This document shows positions 25,757 through 34,664 of a stretch of DNA of 64,000 nucleotides, piece after piece. Position 1 is the first letter of the stretch; every line of letters starts with the position of its first letter. The translations under genes and the position numbers were made by a program. This stretch comes from Macrocystis pyrifera (Eukaryota; Sar; Phaeophyceae; Laminariales; Laminariaceae): positions 13,419,659 to 13,483,658 of the forward strand of contig JASSKH010000001.1 of the NCBI GenBank assembly GCA_031763025.1, in the 5' to 3' direction. The notes beneath the pieces were generated by a model that worked only from the letters and a program-made list of their open reading frames with translations, was not told the origin of the DNA and did not search any database.

Positions 25757-25904
25757 ACGACAAGAACAACATACTTTTTATGTAGGTATTTGTGTCCGTC
25801 CCATGCTCGTCCTCCCTTTCTCTCTCACTGACGACAAGAACAACATACTTTTTATGTAGGTATTTATTTCCGTCCCATGCTCGTCCTCCCTTTCTCTCTC
25901 GCTG
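25757..25904. repeat. Tandem duplication of about 74 bp
   Basis: Two near-identical units containing ACGACAAGAACAACATACTT and CCCATGCTCGTCCTCCCTTT; the main difference is GTGTCC versus ATTTCC. Confidence 0.9.
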
Positions 25905-26084
25905 TTCATTGTAGCTCAGGTCCGGGTGTCGCGTACATAGCAGGCAATTCCCTGCTCTTTTGCAGTTTGCGCCTTCAATCCTTACACCCCAGGAAACCAG
26001 ACAAATCGAACAAGAAAAAATGAAAATGAAAAGTAAACAACTTCACCTCTTCGGTAATTACCCTGCCGGACTGCAAATCAACTA

Positions 26085-26203
26085 CTATTGCGGGGGACCA
26101 TACCTAGTAAATAGGACCAAATATTGTCGGTAAAAATAGTTATGTATATAGGTTTTTGTGTGTACCGTAGGTCCTGTTTACTATGTATGGTCCCCCGTAA
26201 TAG
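26085..26203 (+). mobile_element. MITE-A copy 9
   Basis: Ends CTATTGCGGGGGACC and GGTCCCCCGTAATAG; short extra bases (ACCT left, GTAT right) interrupt the inverted repeat symmetrically. Confidence 0.9.
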
Positions 26204-26387
26204 TGCTAACAAACAAATTCCACGGTAAAGTTATCAATCCTACGAATACATGGTACAGTAGTAGATATTATAGAAAACGCTACTCTGTCAGGCAAGTACA
26301 GCCCAAACGGTTGTCCAAACAAATAATAAACAAATGAAACGAAAGGAGAAAAAATCCAGGAACCTACCGTAAACATTTGATGCGGCC

Positions 26388-26775
26388 CTCTCATTTCAGC
26401 CTATCATTTCGGGGAAATGACCTCTCATTTCAGGGAAATGAACTCTAAGTTCGGGGAATTTTCCGCTCATTTAAGGGAAAATACCTCTCAGTTCAGGCAA
26501 ATGACCCCTCAGTTCAAGGAAACGACCTCGCAGATCAGGGAAAAAAACTCTTAATTCAAGGAAAAGACCTGTGAGTTCAGGGAAATGACCCCCCATTGCA
26601 GGGAAATGGTCTCTCATCTCATGGAAATCGACCTCTCATTTCAGGGAAATGTTATCTCAGTATTTCAGGGAAAAGACCTCTCACGTCAAGGAAATGTCCT
26701 CTCAGTATTTCAGGAAAAGGACCTCTCATTTCAGGAGAATGACCTCTCAAATCCGGGAAACGAGGTAGTCTCATG
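26388..26775. repeat. Minisatellite, about 21-bp unit
   Basis: Around 18 imperfect units of CTCTCATTTCAGGGAAATGAC with GTATTT insertions in two. The frame through it encodes a repetitive peptide and is not considered a gene. Confidence 0.88.
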
Positions 26776-26799
26776 ACAGCATTACAGCAGGCACCGATT

Positions 26800-27420
26800 C
26801 CGCTTGGTCAGAGTCTGCTTGGTGGCCGCCGGGGTGTTGCTTGTTTCGCCTGTCCTTGAACCGTTGCGCTATAAGGGCAGTACACAGCCTCCAGGTCGTT
26901 CTAAGGGGGGGGGTACTCATGGAGTCGGCTTACAGCGCCGACAACGCGCCGACCACCTCATGGCGTACGCCAAGGCCCTCCAAAAAGCAAAATGCGAGAG
27001 CGTTGAGACCATTCGCAAATGACGCCTCCTCTTCTGCGGGGGCCGTACAGCAAACTACCAATGAGAGTCTGGCCCGTCGGGTGATGTTTGAGACGATGGC
27101 TGGTGGGGAGAGTCCGAGACCAGACAGATCAGAAACTAGCTGGGCCCAGTGCCTAGCAGACGACGTCAGGGTTTTTCAATCCAACGAGGGGTCCACGGCA
27201 AGTTCCTCTTTGCTGTTCGGAGTATAGACGGTGGTACGGCCGAGGGCGGCTAAGAAAAGCGGGAAGTGGTACCGGAGGGTCGCCGAAGCGGCGGGTTGTT
27301 TCATGGCGAGGTGACTCAGAGACGAGGTGTAGATAAGCCGCTGCGCCACGCAGCTGATGACGCCAAGAGCGGCGACAAGGAGAGGGGGGGGCAGCCGTAC
27401 TGACGCAGCTATTGACGAAT
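26800..27420 (+). mobile_element. LINE remnant, 3' part of reverse transcriptase ORF
   Basis: Frames read AKALQKAKCESVETIRK, then RRVMFETMAGGESPRPDRSE, WAQCLADDVRVFQSNEG and KWYRRVAEAAGCFMARWL, the conserved C-terminal tail of the LINE family also seen at 15.1-16.0 kb. Several frame changes are present. Confidence 0.72.
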
Positions 27421-28141
27421 GCAGAAACACTATGATACATCGGGTGGCTAGGTATCGGTTCGACTACCCTGACAGTTTTAGTTTGTTTGTTATTGAGTTG
27501 TTCAATGGGGGGGGGGCGTGACAGCGGCAGTACGGACACTTGACACCACTATTGAAGAGAGTAGGAAGTAGACAGCAGACGGTATGCCTAGGTTCCCGAA
27601 TCGGTTTTCTAGCAGAGACGGGCACCCATGTTACTATCACCGCCTGGAGTGCGCTTTTTTTCTTTCCCTTTTTCCCTTCTCTTTGCCTTTTTCCATTCTC
27701 TCTCCCTTTTTTTCCTTGTCTCTCCCTTTGTTTCCTTATCCTCCCCACCGTTCTTGTGCCGGTATCTTCGTCTCCTTTGCGTTGCTTCGTCCGTTCAGCA
27801 GCTATCTGTAATTCTTGAGCACGTATGAATTCCTTCTAGCAGCCTTTCTGATCTCCTTGCGCCGTTCGTATTCTGTTCATTTAAGTTTTTTGTAGTTGTT
27901 TGTACTCTTATTTTCTGGTCTTGGTTGTGCTGTTGTGTTCTCATACCGGGCACGCTGGCATTTCACTTACCTTACCCATGAGTTTGCGATAATTATTTTT
28001 ATTTTGGGGGTTCTCCGTCTCACAGTCTGTGGCCACAGAATTAGTATATACTCGAAGATCAGGAATCAAGACGGACACTGGGTGTGCTGATGAGGCTGGG
28101 TAGAACGAACGACTCAATGTGACGACCACACAAACGATGTC

Positions 28142-28222
28142 GGTCGCCTCTATGGTCTAGTGGTTATTCTCGAATGCTACTATGGTTGATGCGTGAATTC
28201 GAATCCCACCGTGGTCAGTCAA
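28142..28222 (+). repeat. tRNA-like sequence (SINE head or tRNA pseudogene)
   Basis: An A box TGGTCTAGTGG at 28,153-28,163 is perfect; AATTCGAATCC at 28,196-28,206 is a B box with two differences; spacing is tRNA-like. The anticodon region does not fold properly by eye, so it is not called a functional tRNA. The B-box end matches window positions 48-66. LINE coding sequence starts directly after. Confidence 0.55.
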
Positions 28223-28590
28223 CCTGAGGTGCGCATCCAAGAGGGCGACCAATCTGGCTTCTACAAGCACCTCAAAGGGATGGACTTCGAGGGGAAGAAA
28301 TAGTGCAGCTCTCAATACATCAAGGATGCAGAGGAAAATTCGCTTAGCGACATGGGGCTCATGATTGGGGGGTACAGTGGTTCAGCTCTGTGCTCAACGC
28401 TAAGTCGCCAACGCTCGACCCTAATATCATCGGAGAGCTCAAAGTGTGGCCGCCGTGCACACCTCTCGATGATTTACCTTTGATCTACGAGGTGGAGGAA
28501 ATCGTCAAAAGCATGTCCAACCGAAAGGCTCTTGGACCCGATGAGCTTCTTGCTGAACGTCTAAAGATGTTCTCGTTGGTGCTTAAGGCG
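28223..28590 (+). mobile_element. LINE remnant, N-terminal side of reverse transcriptase
   Basis: Frames read IQEGDQSGFYKHLKGMDF, then GELKVWPPCTPLDDLP, EVEEIVKSMSNRKALGPDE and LLAERLK. NRKAxGPDELPAELLK is the RT palm entry of this LINE type. At least one frame change occurs near 28,370 and similarity ends by about 28,590. Confidence 0.75.
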
Positions 28591-28969
28591 GAGGCGCGCT
28601 CAACGGCAGAGTCGACATCGCGCGCCCACAGCCGAAGGTCGCTCCACATGTCCGAATGACGGATTGGACAAGGCCGGACTGCGGCAGGCGCAGATCGGTC
28701 TGCCGAAGCTGCTGCACACTCACCCCCCAACCGGGCGGCGGAATAAACGGTGGATAGGCCACGTGGGCGACCTCCCTCCTGAAGACGACCAACAGATCCA
28801 CCTCGTTGCTGCTGTCGTCTGGCGAGTGCACGCCAACATTCTAGGGGACCGTCTTCCACAGCGTTGGCTAGGTCATTTTCATCGTAGGGCAGCCCGTCGT
28901 CAACTAGGACCTCGCGTACTTGGCGACGAAGAGGCTGGCGTGGCACCACTCGCGCAAACCCAGGAAGGG

Positions 28970-29173
28970 ACGATACCACGACCGCTGATCCACATAATAT
29001 GCAATCAGTGGTAGGCGTGCCGTCAGAACCTGTAGAATACCTCGCGTGGAGGATAAGATCGTCCACGCAAGAGCGGTGAAGGTGTGCCCACAACTCAGCG
29101 CGACCTTGCGACTAGATGACAGGTGTGCATGGCAGACGCCGCAAATGTCGGGAGGAAGCGCGTCGATGTCCAT
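28970..29173 (-). pseudogene. RING-H2 finger fragment with one frameshift
   Basis: From ATG at 29,173 the frame reads MDIDALPPDICGVCHAHL and VALSCGHTF. One base out of frame it continues HRSCVDDLILHARY and TTDCILCGS. Together the ligands are C-x2-C, C-x-H-x2-H-x2-C and C-x2-C, a complete C3H2C3 RING-H2 typical of E3 ubiquitin ligases. TTCACCGC in place of an expected TTCCACCGC at about 29,055 suggests loss of one C, by mutation or assembly error. Downstream sequence stays open (DDGLPYDENDL...) without a known domain and runs antisense into a LINE fragment. It could be a pseudogene or one damaged exon of a live gene. Confidence 0.55.
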
Positions 29174-29230
29174 GAAATGGCGTTGACGATCGGCGGACGT
29201 CACACGAGACAGGAAAGCCACCTGTTGCAT

Positions 29231-31190
29231 CCGAGCAACGGCACGGTAAAAAACAGAAGCTATCGTCCCAAGACAAACAGGGGCGAGGAAGATAACAAAC
29301 TAGTCGAACGCAAGCAAGCACACACGAGAGGCTTGAAATCGAAATGAAAACAAGGTGACGACGTCCTCCTGCTCTGCGAGCGATGACACAAAAGGCGAGT
29401 TCCGTGTTACGGGGAGGGCGTCGATAAAAGCATATAACATCTACAGTACCACAGAACAGACGGTGGTATATGAGTGGTATCAACATAGATTGATGTCTTG
29501 GCCTTTCACACCTTTGTCATAAGAGAAACGCTCGTCGTTCTCGTCTCAGCTGCGAGCTGGTCTGCAAGCATTGGTCGGCGAGCATGGCTCGAGATGATCG
29601 CCGCCTACCAAGAAAAATATATCAGGTATAGAATTCGGCGAGCTAAGCGTTGAGCACAACAATCTGTCGTAACACAACGTACAAGAGATGCCGAACACTC
29701 GCTCGGCGAGCGTGGCACACACAAGTAAACTGGTCTACGTTGCGGCCACAAATCAAACTCGAACCGAGCCGGCATCAGCGGCGATTTTGAACGAACACGC
29801 GAGTATAGGCTTCTGCACACACGAAACAAAGAAATATCCAAACGAACACATTCACCTCTGCCTGGTGGCCACCGCTTGCCTCTATCGCCTATCTGCTACT
29901 CCGATTTCTGGAATGGCAGTCGCTTGCGTACTCTGCGGTGTCGGTTCTCGCGACATTACAGTACTCATAGTCTGGTACGCTTTCTAAACAATGAGCGAGC
30001 CAAAGTGCAGATGGGCAACGGCTTTGCGCAGAACAAACGCAAGTATAAATGAAGTACTGTTGTAGAAGATACAGAAGTATAATACCGGTAGAACGTTTTC
30101 TTCTCCGACTCGTAGCGCTAGCTGGCCGAAGCAAAACATGGCAGCAGTAATCACAAAAAATGCTTTAATGTTTTTACGCCAACGAACAATCAGAGGGCAC
30201 GGCTGGATTAGTTGGTTTGTTGCTACTACGTACACAGAGTACCCATCCGACTATCCGTAGATTGGTAGCACCAACAATGCCAGTCAGTTACTACGTCATA
30301 TTCTACTCATCAAGTATTATAATAGCTGTAGCGTTGTTTCCACAAAGGGTTCAGTAAATATACCCAGTCAGTGCATCATATTCTGCTGTTTTTGTGCGAA
30401 GCACGGCAGTAGTACAGTAGTAGTATAGCGAGCGCGATTATACGACTTTTGTAGTACATACCTGGTTGATAACATAAATTTATCGTCTTTTCCACTGCGT
30501 TAACTCCTCTGATGCTGATTGTATTGGCAATACACCAACGTGATGAGCAGCACGCAGCGATCCACAACGCAGAGACCCGCATCGGTACACAACACAGCAA
30601 TGGGCCCGACAAAGTGGAGCAGCAGTTGAGACAAACTAACGGGCCGAGGATACCCGTATCTATTATCGTACACTTCGACGGACAGCATGCCGAATGGCCT
30701 GTTGATACACTTGTAACGCTCGAAAATTTACGATGTCACGAATCAGGAGTTACGAGACGGCACTTTCATACCTTGACAGACGGCAATTTTTTCATTATTT
30801 TTCTGCATCTACGACTATTCAGGGTGGGCTAATGGGATGGTATCACGTACCAGTAGCTATAAAGCGGTGCAAGAAGTATCAGTATGAGGAGACAGGCAGA
30901 TACGTACTACGAGTATGAGAGCATCCGACGTGCTATTAACGGTAACGGAAATGTCTACCAGGTAGTAGATAGTATACGCATGAAGATACATGGTTCCGGG
31001 GACAGTCTGGCACTCGACTGTCCACCTCTGTCGCACTCTGTTACTGTACCCTAATTGAGCTAGCTCTCCATGAGATAAGCAACAAGAAGAAGAACTTTAC
31101 CAAGAAGAAGCGTGTCCTGGCCAGCATCGACATCCATCCCTGCCTCCTACTCCCCTTTATGAGGCACTATATGACAGCCACTTCTTATAT
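29231..31190. other. Anonymous region
   Basis: No gene or strong repeat is seen. One TACCAGGTA lies at 30,956-30,964; CTCGGCGAGCRTGGC occurs twice at about 29,577 and 29,702. Confidence 0.4.
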
Positions 31191-31194
31191 ATAT

Positions 31195-31268
31195 GCCGTC
31201 CGATTTGCAGTCAGTTGAAAACCAACTTTCAGCACGAACGTTCGCATGAGCTTTTGCCCCGGAAATGT
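31195..31268 (+). repeat. Inverted partner of 32,385-32,455
   Basis: GCAGTCAGTTGAAAA and AACGTTCGCATGAGCTTTTG match the complement of 32,385-32,455, enclosing the foldback element and the first two R1a copies. Confidence 0.7.
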
Positions 31269-31620
31269 TGGAAATTGGCATTTCTCGTCTCAAAATGTGT
31301 AGGATCTCTCTCCAAGATCTATCTGGGGGTGTTTCCCGCTTCTTTCTCCTGGCACTCAGATACAGGAAATTGCCGTCCGAACTTTTTCGATCCAACCTGG
31401 GTCAAACACAATCCAAACGTCCGGTCGGATCGAAAAAACGGTTTTTCCGATCCGATCCCCCATCGCAATATTATTCACCTCAGTTGGATCGAAAAAGTGC
31501 CGACATTGATTTTTGCAACCGGGCCCCTCAAGAAGCGGGAAACACCCCCTGATACATCTTGGAGAGAACTCCGACACATTGTGAGGCGAAAAAGACCAAT
31601 TTTCAACATTTTGTTGTGAT
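31262..31620. mobile_element. Foldback palindrome of about 360 bp
   Basis: The arms 31,262-31,350 and 31,525-31,620 are inverted copies (TGGAAATTGGCATTTCTCG / complement; GGGGGTGTTTCCCGCTTCTT). Inner arms at 31,376-31,398 and 31,482-31,505 pair through TTTTTCGATCCAAC. The centre is GGATCGAAAAAACGG / TTTTTCCGATCC. Nearly the whole length can fold on itself. Confidence 0.82.
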
Positions 31621-31905
31621 ACTGCTTTGTATAGGTTGAAAGCCCGGTAATTACCTGGGTTCAGGCACTGGGAACGTATTTGTAGTACTTGGAAGGCGTA
31701 TCTTAGGTGGAAAACCAAGGGTTTTCCAGAGACGCACGAGCTTGGTCTCAGTCTCCGCGTGCACGAAAGGAATAAAACTGCTCTACTTCTTCTATCTCCA
31801 AGCAAGCAACCCACGTGAGTACCAACGAGTACCGACATAATAGGCAGACCTGTCGAGGGATACAAAGTGTCCCGCATGCTTGATCTTAACAAGACTATTT
31901 CTTCC
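31616..31905 (+). repeat. R1a repeat copy 1
   Basis: About 285 bp from GATACTGCTTTGTAT through GTATTTGTAGTACTTGGAAG and GAGACGCACGAGCTTGGTCT to CCCGCATGCTTGATCTTAAC. Confidence 0.88.
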
Positions 31906-31967
31906 TGCCCCTCAAGGCTAGGTCTTCCTTTCATTTTTTAACGTATTTCGCCGGTTTAGTTGCCTTG

Positions 31968-32100
31968 CCGTTCAGAGGTGTGGGAGTGGGTTTTGAGGAG
32001 CCGCATCTTGGACTCATGTTCTACAGTAGTTCGTGGAATCGGAGTTTCCATTAATTTCCCAGAATTCTGCATATACGGCTCATCAGAGTGGGCTAGTGCT
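31968..32100 (+). repeat. R1b repeat
   Basis: Contains AGAGGTGTGGGAGTGGGTTT and GGCTCATCAGAGTGGGCTAG; pieces recur inverted at 33,222-33,300 and 33,735-33,800, and directly at 20,670-20,815. Confidence 0.75.
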
Positions 32101-32385
32101 ATGATACTGCTTTGTATGAGGTTGAAAGCCCTGTATTTACCTGGGTTCAGGCACTGAGGACGTATTTGTAGTATTTGGAAGGTGTATCTTAGGTGGAAAA
32201 CCAAAGGTTTTCCAGAGACTCACGAACTTGGTCTCAGTCTCCGCGTGCACGAAAGGAATAAATCTGCTTTTCTTCTATCTCTAAGCAAGCAACCCACGTG
32301 AGCACCAACGAGTACCGACTTAATAGGCAGACCTGTCCAGGGATACAAAGTGTCCCGCATGCTTGATCTTAACAATTTGATTCCG
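32101..32385 (+). repeat. R1a repeat copy 2
   Basis: Closely similar to copy 1 over its length. Confidence 0.88.
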
Positions 32386-32627
32386 GGGCAAAAGCTCATA
32401 TGCGAACGTGCTGATGAAAGGGACTTTTTCAACTGACTGCGAATCCGACTTCATAAGAACTAGTATGGGACACCCGCGTCGGTGAAATCCTGGCGACATT
32501 CTGTTTCTTAAGTTGTTACTTGGCTACGATATTGCTTTGACATACAGTAGTTGATTAGGCGACAGGTCCACATTCTTCTGGTTCACTTCTCTGGACAAAG
32601 TAGGGCATTATTCTAGGGAGTGTTAAG

Positions 32628-32944
32628 ATAAAAGGTCGGGACACTCTGTATCCCTGGAGAGGTTTGTGTTATGATACTGCTTGGTATGAGATTGAAAGCC
32701 CGGTAATTACCTAGGTTCAGGCACGGGGAACGTATTTGTAGTACTTGGAAGGCGTATTTTAGGTCGAAACCAGGGGTTTTCCAGAGACGCATGAGCTTGG
32801 TCTCAGTCTCCGCCTGCACGAAAGGAGCACAACTGCCCTTCTTCTATCTCTAAGCAAGCAACACACGTGAGTACCAACGATTACCGACTTAATAGACAGA
32901 CCTGTCCAGGGATACACAGTCTACCGCATGCTTGATCTTAACAT
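32628..32944 (+). repeat. R1a repeat copy 3 with inverted terminal piece
   Basis: Preceded by TTAAGATAAAAGGTCGGGAC, the inverted form of the family's own right end, so this copy has a terminal inverted repeat of about 35 bp. Confidence 0.8.
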
Positions 32945-33215
32945 TTGCCTATTAAGTCGGTACTCGTTGGTACTCACGTGTGTTGTTGGCTTAGAGATAA
33001 AAGAAGAAGATCAGCTTTTTTATTATTATTATTATTATTATGCTAGCCATTTATTCCTTTCGTGCACGCGGAGACTGAGAACCAAGCTCGTACCTCATTG
33101 GGAAAACCCCTGGTCTTCCGTCCAAGATACGCCTCCCAATCACTCTACAAATACGATCGCAATACTTGAACCCAAGTAATTACCGGGCTTTCGGCATAAA
33201 TCATTCAAGGTAGTA
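32945..33215 (-). repeat. R1a repeat copy 4, inverted, abutting copy 3
   Basis: Head-to-head with copy 3; a TTA-repeat run at about 33,020-33,042 is inserted. Confidence 0.85.
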
Positions 33216-33636
33216 CCAAAACACTAGCTCACTCTGATGAGCCGTATATATATGCAAAACTATGGCAAATTCGTGGAAACCCGATTCCACGAACTAGAAC
33301 GCATGAGGGCCATTCTTAGTATCATTGCGCTTGCCATCCGACAATGTGTAGTGTTGTTCCAAAAAAGACTGAGGAACAGAAAGTGAAGAACTCTCCAGAA
33401 CAAAAGTTCAGCAGCAGCAGTAGTATCATACCACAAATCAATTATTATCGGAGAGCTTTTTTCCAATAGTTTCCATGTTTTTTCGCGCAGTTTTATAATC
33501 TTGCAGATTTTCCTGATTTTTTTTCCAAATAAATATATGAAATTTAACAAACCTGATTGTTTTGCTTCTGGAGGATTTCACGAATAATAGTGATAGAACG
33601 CCTCCGTATCTTAATACATATCTCCCATTATTTTTT

Positions 33637-33687
33637 ATATAAATTTTGAAATACGTCAGCTGTGAGTTCGACTGATTAAATAGTTGA
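33637..33687 (+). repeat. 50-bp dispersed motif, copy 1
   Basis: AAATTTTGAAATACGTCAGC followed by TGTGAGTTCGACTGATTAAA; identical block at 35,788-35,839 and inverted near-copy at 38,106-38,158. Confidence 0.85.
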
Positions 33688-33844
33688 CATTATTTCCAAA
33701 CTTTGGAATCTGGGAAAAAAGCTTTCCGATAAAAATGAGCCTGTGAGTCGAAAATGTGGCTCCAAAAACCCACTCCCACACCTCTGAACGACGAAATGAG
33801 TGGAAACAACTCGTACCAACAAAACAGAAACGAAAACGCGACTT

Positions 33845-34110
33845 GCTAAGATCAAAGGTCGGGACACTTTGCATCCCTGGACACTACCAAGTCGGTACTC
33901 GCTGGTACTCACGTGCGTGTGTGTGTGTTGTTTGCTTAAAGAGAGAAGAATAGCAGCTTTCCTTTCGTGCACGGGGAGACTGAGAGCCAAGCTCGTACCT
34001 CGTTGGGAAAACCCCTGATCTTCCATCTAAGATACGCCTCCCAAGTACTACAAATACGATCGATCCCAATACCTGTAATTCCCGCGGGCTTTCAGCCTCA
34101 TTCAAGGCAG
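33845..34110 (-). repeat. R1a repeat copy 5, inverted
   Basis: Full-length inverted copy with a GT-repeat expansion at about 33,913-33,930. Confidence 0.85.
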
Positions 34111-34258
34111 CATCATGTATTATTATAACAGGAGGAGGGGGGGGTGGCTAATAAAATCTGTAATTAGACTTGAAACTAGAGAATAAAAGGAGGAGATTTG
34201 TGAATCGAAAATGTGTACCAGCCAGGGAATGAGAATACGACCTTCTGGTTGCAGCCGG

Positions 34259-34290
34259 GCAATGGGAATGCCTAGTCATTCCCATTGCAG
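34259..34290. repeat. Perfect hairpin between direct repeats
   Basis: CAATGGGAATG and its complement CATTCCCATTG flank a 6-bp loop; GCAGCCGGG lies just outside on both sides. Confidence 0.75.
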
Positions 34291-34550
34291 CCGGGTATTG
34301 CTGTATTGCTATACGTGGGTTGCGTAGTGCCTTTTAGGCGTATTTCGATACACGACAAATGTCACGAATCGTGATATATTTTTTTTTTACATAAAATCTA
34401 CAACCAATGGGGAATGACTTACTAGTCTTTCTATTTGTCTACAACATGGGCCCTTAAAAAAATGGCCTCATGAATCGTGATTTTTTTTGTCACTGGGACA
34501 GTCACTGGGAACTGCGACTTCTTGTCGGCGCGACACGCTGCTCTACCGAG

Positions 34551-34664
34551 ATGAATGCTCTGCTCCAGGAAGTGCGTCAGGAATCTTGGGATGGGCTCAT
34601 CCCTGCCGAGTTCTCGATGGACAGCCAGGAGGTTACCTCTCTTCAGCAACCGCTGCCTCTTTAC
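34551..34664 (+). CDS. ATG5: ATG5 exon 1
   Basis: This exon has 38 codons from ATG to a GTGAGC donor, phase 0. It reads MNALLQEVRQ, then ESWDGLIPAE, then EVTSLQQPLPLY. The pattern W-x-G-x-I-P followed about 13 residues on by EVT and a proline-rich -PLY is the ATG5 N-terminus (human VWFGRIPTCF...). The ATG at 34,551 is chosen because ATG5 proteins start 5-15 residues before this tryptophan. A longer open frame extends upstream but shows no similarity. Confidence 0.85.

Noticed and set aside
26388-26775. CRISPR-like array
   Set aside because: Units are contiguous 21-bp imperfect repeats without unique spacers, in eukaryotic DNA.
28142-28222. Functional tRNA gene
   Set aside because: The B box is imperfect and the anticodon arm and acceptor stem do not pair convincingly.
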